Assembly (NCBI RefSeq): GCF_900184965.1 | Contig: NZ_FXYA01000215.1 | Location: 62,001-126,000 of the forward strand | Source of the DNA: Akkermansia muciniphila | GTDB lineage: Bacteria > Verrucomicrobiota > Verrucomicrobiia > Verrucomicrobiales > Akkermansiaceae | Reading direction: 5' to 3' | Length of the DNA: 64,000 nt | Shown: piece by piece, positions 61,028-64,000 of the stretch | How the letters are laid out: every line of letters starts with the position of its first letter | Numbering within the stretch: position 1 is the stretch's first letter | Made by a program: the position numbers and the translations under genes | The notes under the pieces: model-generated | Databases searched by the model: none | Told to the model about the DNA's origin: nothing | What the model saw: only the letters and a program-made list of their open reading frames with translations

Positions 61028-61061
61028 GGCGTGGCATGATTCCCGGAAATCATGCCACGCC
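61028..61061 (+). promoter_or_regulatory. 13-bp perfect hairpin containing the FHA gene start codon
   Basis: GGCGTGGCATGAT (61028-61040) pairs exactly with ATCATGCCACGCC (61049-61061) around an 8-base loop, followed by TTTT. The FHA gene ATG (61052-61054) lies inside the right arm. It could block ribosome entry, or be a terminator of an upstream transcript. Confidence 0.6.
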
Positions 61062-61642
61062 TTTTCATCTACCTTCCCGACGGTTCCGAAAAAACCATAG
61101 TGCTTCCGAAGAACGGTGAATATTTCGCACGCATCGGACGTGACGAGCATTGCGAGATAGCGCTTCCCTTTCAGTCGGTTTCCGGAGAGCATGCTTTGCT
61201 TCAGTTCAAGGAAGGGGGATATGTCCTGGAAGATCTTGGCTCTACTAATGGGACTAAAATCAACGGCCTGACGCCGATGGGCGCCGTCACTCTTTACGAT
61301 GGCGATGAAATCGCTCTGGGGGATGCCAGGCTCCGGTTTGCAGAAGAGCCTTCTCCGGGATTTCCTGCCGAATCTTCTGGAAAGGAGGAAAAGGCCGCTC
61401 CTTCGGCCGCCATGCGGAATTTGCAGCAGTTGGCGGATGAAGCCGCCCGTACGACCCGGAATCATTATTTATGGATGTCCCTTTATGCCGTCCTGATATT
61501 TTTTCTGGCTGTTTTTGCCGGATTAACCTACAAACATTACAGAGTGACGGGCGAATTGCTGCCTCTTCAATGGCTGGGTATTGAATCTCCCAAGGCCGCC
61601 TTGAAAACCATGTCTCTTCACCAGGCGGAAAACGGCATGTAA
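61052..61642 (+). CDS. FHA-domain membrane protein
   Basis: A 196-residue protein. The N-terminal FHA domain, which binds phosphothreonine peptides, has YFARIGRDEHCEIALPFQSV, SGEHALLQF (the conserved S-x-x-H) and LEDLGSTNGTKING (the S-T-N-G block). A short charged linker and helix (residues ~105-140) lead to one membrane segment (LYAVLIFFLAVFAGLTY), so the FHA domain is cytoplasmic and the short C-terminus faces out. No Ser/Thr kinase is in the window. The start codon is the only possible one before the domain and lies in a strong hairpin. Confidence 0.85.
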   Translation: MPRLFIYLPDGSEKTIVLPKNGEYFARIGRDEHCEIALPFQSVSGEHALLQFKEGGYVLEDLGSTNGTKINGLTPMGAVTLYDGDEIALGDARLRFAEEPSPGFPAESSGKEEKAAPSAAMRNLQQLADEAARTTRNHYLWMSLYAVLIFFLAVFAGLTYKHYRVTGELLPLQWLGIESPKAALKTMSLHQAENGM

Positions 61643-61875
61643 TATTGACCGGAATTTCTCAGTCCTGCCATTTTATGAACTGGCCAGGATGTCTCCTGAT
61701 ATGCGTTCCACATCCGGGAACAGCGTGAAAGGAGTGACAACGCTCTGTTCCAATTCCAACAGGTATTTTCATTTTGCATGGTATTTCATCATTTGGCAGG
61801 AGAAAGGAGGCGTGAGACCCCGGATAGATGTATTTTGTTTGAAAGGCTGCGGAATCAGGTGCAGTATTGCTCCGT

Positions 61876-62793
61876 ATGAAGAAGAGCCTGTTTGCCGTGT
61901 TGTTGACTGCATGCCTTTGCATGTCTGTAAAAGGAGAAGACTCCAAACCACCGAAGACCCTCCCAGGCGGGTGGGTTTATGTCTGGGGTGACGAGTTCAA
62001 TGGTTCCAGGATAGACGCCAAGAAATGGAAGCCGGAGTTGGGAGTAATCCGCAACCAGGGATCCCAGCAGACTTATACAGGCCGGCCCAAGAATATGAGA
62101 CTGGAGGATGGCTGCCTTGTTTTGGAAACCCATTTTGAAAAGTTCGCTAATATCAATTACAAAAAAAGTTCGGCGGATTGGATCAAGAATACCAAGTTCA
62201 TGCCTTATACCTCCGGTTCCGTTACGACGATCAAGACCAAAAATTTCATGTTCGGCAGGCTGGAAGTGCGTGCCAAGGTTCCCAAGACCAAGGGCATCTG
62301 GCCAGCTATCTGGCTGCTTGGCAAGAATAAATGGGGCTGGCCCGCCAACGGAGAGATTGATATGCTGGAGAATATTTCCCAACAGCCGGATGTGGTTTAT
62401 TCCACTTTCCACTTAAGTCCGGACGGCGTGTCCAATAGGGATGCTTCCCGCGGAGGGACGGTGAAGATTGATCATCTTTCCGATGATTTTCATACTTATG
62501 TCATGGAATGGGACAAAGATTCCATCAAGTTGATGGTGGATGACAAGCTGGTGAAGTCCATTGACCTGAACACCACCAATTATGCCAATGGGGCGGGTAA
62601 TCCGTTCCGTACGCCGTTTTACCTCATTCTCAATTCCGCCGTGGGCGGCACCTGGTGCGAGAAAGCTCCTCAAGACGGGCAAGGGTATCCTGTAAAATTC
62701 CTGATTGATTACGTTCGATTCTATCAGACGAAGGAACATGCCCGGCAAGCCAAGCAGTTTGATCCGGAAACCGGCCTGCCCAAAAAGAAATAG
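61876..62793 (+). CDS. Exported glycoside hydrolase family 16
   Basis: A 305-residue secreted enzyme from the ATG at 61876 (a TTG at 61867 is less likely). Signal peptide MKKSLFAVLLTACLCMSVKG, possibly a lipoprotein since Cys residues lie at 13 and 15. The GH16 beta-jelly-roll has WVYVWGDEFNG, FGRLEVRAKVPKTKGIWPAI, the catalytic E-x-D-x-x-E in NGEIDMLENI (Glu160 nucleophile, Asp162, Glu165 acid/base), and HTYVMEWDKDSIKLMVDD. Akkermansia GH16 enzymes are known as endo-acting O-glycanases on mucin poly-LacNAc. That activity is likely here but the subsite loops were not compared. Single gene. Confidence 0.92.
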   Translation: MKKSLFAVLLTACLCMSVKGEDSKPPKTLPGGWVYVWGDEFNGSRIDAKKWKPELGVIRNQGSQQTYTGRPKNMRLEDGCLVLETHFEKFANINYKKSSADWIKNTKFMPYTSGSVTTIKTKNFMFGRLEVRAKVPKTKGIWPAIWLLGKNKWGWPANGEIDMLENISQQPDVVYSTFHLSPDGVSNRDASRGGTVKIDHLSDDFHTYVMEWDKDSIKLMVDDKLVKSIDLNTTNYANGAGNPFRTPFYLILNSAVGGTWCEKAPQDGQGYPVKFLIDYVRFYQTKEHARQAKQFDPETGLPKKK

Positions 62794-62813
62794 CGTTGCT
62801 TTTCCGGGTTGAG

Positions 62814-62841
62814 GCATGTCCGGCGCGGTGGCCGGACATGC
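62814..62841. terminator. 11-bp perfect hairpin after GH16 gene, no U-tract
   Basis: GCATGTCCGGC (62814-62824) with GCCGGACATGC (62831-62841), 6-base loop. It lies 20 bases after the GH16 stop. It may slow or end transcription, but no T-run follows. Confidence 0.4.
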
Positions 62842-63024
62842 AAGATGCCGCTTGCCTTGTTACGTCACAAGCGGAGCGGTTCTTAGTGTTTGAGCTTTCT
62901 GCTGCATCTCGGGATGGGGAGGCCATGAAAGCTGCGGGCTTTTATTTCCAGAGGAGCCTGCCGTATTGCCGCCTTGGGAATGTGTTTACCTGTGTTTTCT
63001 TTTTATATTTACGCAGTAACGCAA

Positions 63025-63060
63025 AAAAACGGCTCCGCCGGATGACGGGACCGTTTTCTT
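63025..63060. terminator. Bidirectional terminator between GH16 and ilvE
   Basis: AAAACGG...TCC (left) and GGACCGTTTT (right) pair with one bulged C. A-run on the left and T-run on the right, so it can end transcripts from both convergent genes. Confidence 0.7.
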
Positions 63061-63084
63061 TAATCAAAGGGGGAGATGCCGATT

Positions 63085-63951
63085 CTAGCAGGATGTTCCC
63101 GTGGTCTGGGTCAGTTCCTGGAAGCGGGCCAGGATTCGGGCCGTGACAGGACCGATTTTTCCAGAACCCAACTGATAGCCGTCCAGTTTGGTTACGGGAA
63201 CGCACTCCGCAGCAGTACCGGTCAGGAAGCATTCATCCGCACAGGTGATGGTAAAGCGGTTCATGGTTTTTTCCTTCGCCGGGATTTGCAGTTCCCGGCA
63301 GATTTCCAGCACTACCCGGCGCGTGATGCCGTCCAGGCAGCCGTCTGTAACTGGCGGCGTGAATACGGCGCCGTCCTTCACAATGAAAATGTTGTCGCCC
63401 GTGCATTCGGCCACATTACCCAGGTCATTCAGCATCAGGGCTTCCGCCGCACCCTGGCGAACAGCTTCCATTTTGGCCAGGATGTTGTTGAGATAATTGA
63501 GCGACTTGACCTGCGGACAGACAGTATCCGGACGGTTGCGCCGTACGGAACTGGTAATCAGGGCCAGTCCGTTTTCATATACGGCCGGATCGTACAGGGA
63601 GATTTTATCCGCAATGATGAAGACGCAGGAACGTTTGCAGTTGAATGGGTTGAGTCCCAGATTGCCGACGCCGCGGGTAACAACCAGACGGATATAGCCG
63701 TCGTTCAGGCCGGAGGCAGCGACCGTTTCACATACGGCGTTGGAGAGTTCTTCCTGAGTGTAAGGAATATCCAGCAACAGATAATGGGCGCAGTCGTACA
63801 GGCGGTCCATGTGGTCTTCCAAGCGGAAAACGCGTTTGTTATAGAACCGGATACCTTCAAAGATGCCGTCTCCGTAGAGTGTGCCGTGGTCAAAAACCGA
63901 GGTTTTCGCTTCTTCTTGTTCCACCAGCTTTCCATCTAACCAAATCTTCAT
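63085..63951 (-). CDS. ilvE: Branched-chain amino acid aminotransferase (class IV PLP enzyme)
   Basis: A 288-residue cytoplasmic enzyme, the last step of Leu/Ile/Val synthesis. N-terminal IWLDGKLVEQEEAKTSVFDH and LYGDGIFEGIRFYN are typical of class IV aminotransferases. The PLP lysine is Lys149 in QVKSLNYLNNILAKMEA; the cofactor Glu lies in NVAECTGDNIFIV and the late Thr block in FLTGTAAECVPV. D-amino-acid aminotransferase or ADC lyase are relatives, but the KSLNYLNNI block and length favour IlvE. Start ATG at 63949-63951. The upstream 49 bases to the window end show no gene. Confidence 0.92.
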   Translation of the reverse strand: MKIWLDGKLVEQEEAKTSVFDHGTLYGDGIFEGIRFYNKRVFRLEDHMDRLYDCAHYLLLDIPYTQEELSNAVCETVAASGLNDGYIRLVVTRGVGNLGLNPFNCKRSCVFIIADKISLYDPAVYENGLALITSSVRRNRPDTVCPQVKSLNYLNNILAKMEAVRQGAAEALMLNDLGNVAECTGDNIFIVKDGAVFTPPVTDGCLDGITRRVVLEICRELQIPAKEKTMNRFTITCADECFLTGTAAECVPVTKLDGYQLGSGKIGPVTARILARFQELTQTTGTSC

Positions 63952-64000
63952 TGTTATCTAGAATTGAGAAATTACTTGTGCCCAAGCAGAATACTCCTAT

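Noticed and set aside
60755-61039. Plus-strand ORF of 94 codons before the FHA gene
   Set aside because: It crosses an intrinsic terminator and is Arg/Gly-rich with no domain.

Overview
The window looks like a chromosomal segment of an Akkermansia-type member of the Verrucomicrobiota, a mucin-degrading gut bacterium. This is inferred from three things: the mix of exported glycosidases (GH35 and GH16) with an N-acetylhexosamine 1-kinase relative, the Gram-negative features (ADP-heptose and heptosyltransferase genes, lipoproteins, exported enzymes), and GC-rich housekeeping genes with weak Shine-Dalgarno signals. No rRNA is present to settle it. Several long ORFs open on TTG or GTG well before the real start. 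Where a signal peptide, domain edge or neighbouring gene pointed to an internal ATG, I used that start.

Layout. 1-12.3 kb holds mixed metabolic and envelope genes: a thioesterase (cut by the window edge), an MdtD-like exporter, an acyltransferase, a D-lactate dehydrogenase relative, gpmA, an exported GH35 beta-galactosidase, an exported phosphatase next to an exported nitroreductase, a membrane-anchored transglutaminase-like protein, a gamma carbonic anhydrase, a DUF151 protein and tRNA-Tyr. 12.5-14.9 kb has an SLC13-type transporter and a small exported EF-hand protein. 14.9-27.4 kb is a surface-glycan cluster: two GT10 (fucosyltransferase-type) enzymes, an OafA-like acyltransferase with an SGNH domain, GT4, GT2 and other transferases on the minus strand, then hldD, a GT9 heptosyltransferase, GT2 and GT8 on the plus strand. 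27.5-42.1 kb is mostly core functions: nrnA-truB-ribF, panD, secG, a prepilin-like protein, DAHP synthase, a NYN-domain RNase-like protein, a HAD phosphatase with an acetyltransferase, guaB-guaA and a low-molecular-weight tyrosine phosphatase.

42.6-55.9 kb is the most unusual part. It is a polymorphic-toxin island headed by one very large Rhs protein (1962 residues). Behind it lie five displaced C-terminal toxin or immunity modules on the same strand. Some are intact and some are broken by deletions, a frameshift or an in-frame TGA. GC-rich Rhs-core repeats alternate with AT-rich toxin and immunity genes. Three modules carry related Cys/His-containing toxin tails, each followed by a member of one immunity-like family. 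The tail of the full-length Rhs protein has a His...Cys pattern that resembles caspase/CHAT-type peptidases. That is a hypothesis from motif reading only. No PAAR, VgrG or other secretion genes lie in the window, so the export route is not visible.

56-64 kb returns to ordinary genes: a glycosyltransferase, an ATP-grasp ligase, a NahK-like sugar kinase downstream of obgE, an FHA protein whose start codon sits in a strong hairpin, an exported GH16 enzyme and ilvE. The exported GH35 and GH16 enzymes and the NahK-like kinase would fit release and uptake of mucin-type galactose and N-acetylhexosamines. No genetic linkage between them is seen beyond being in the same window.
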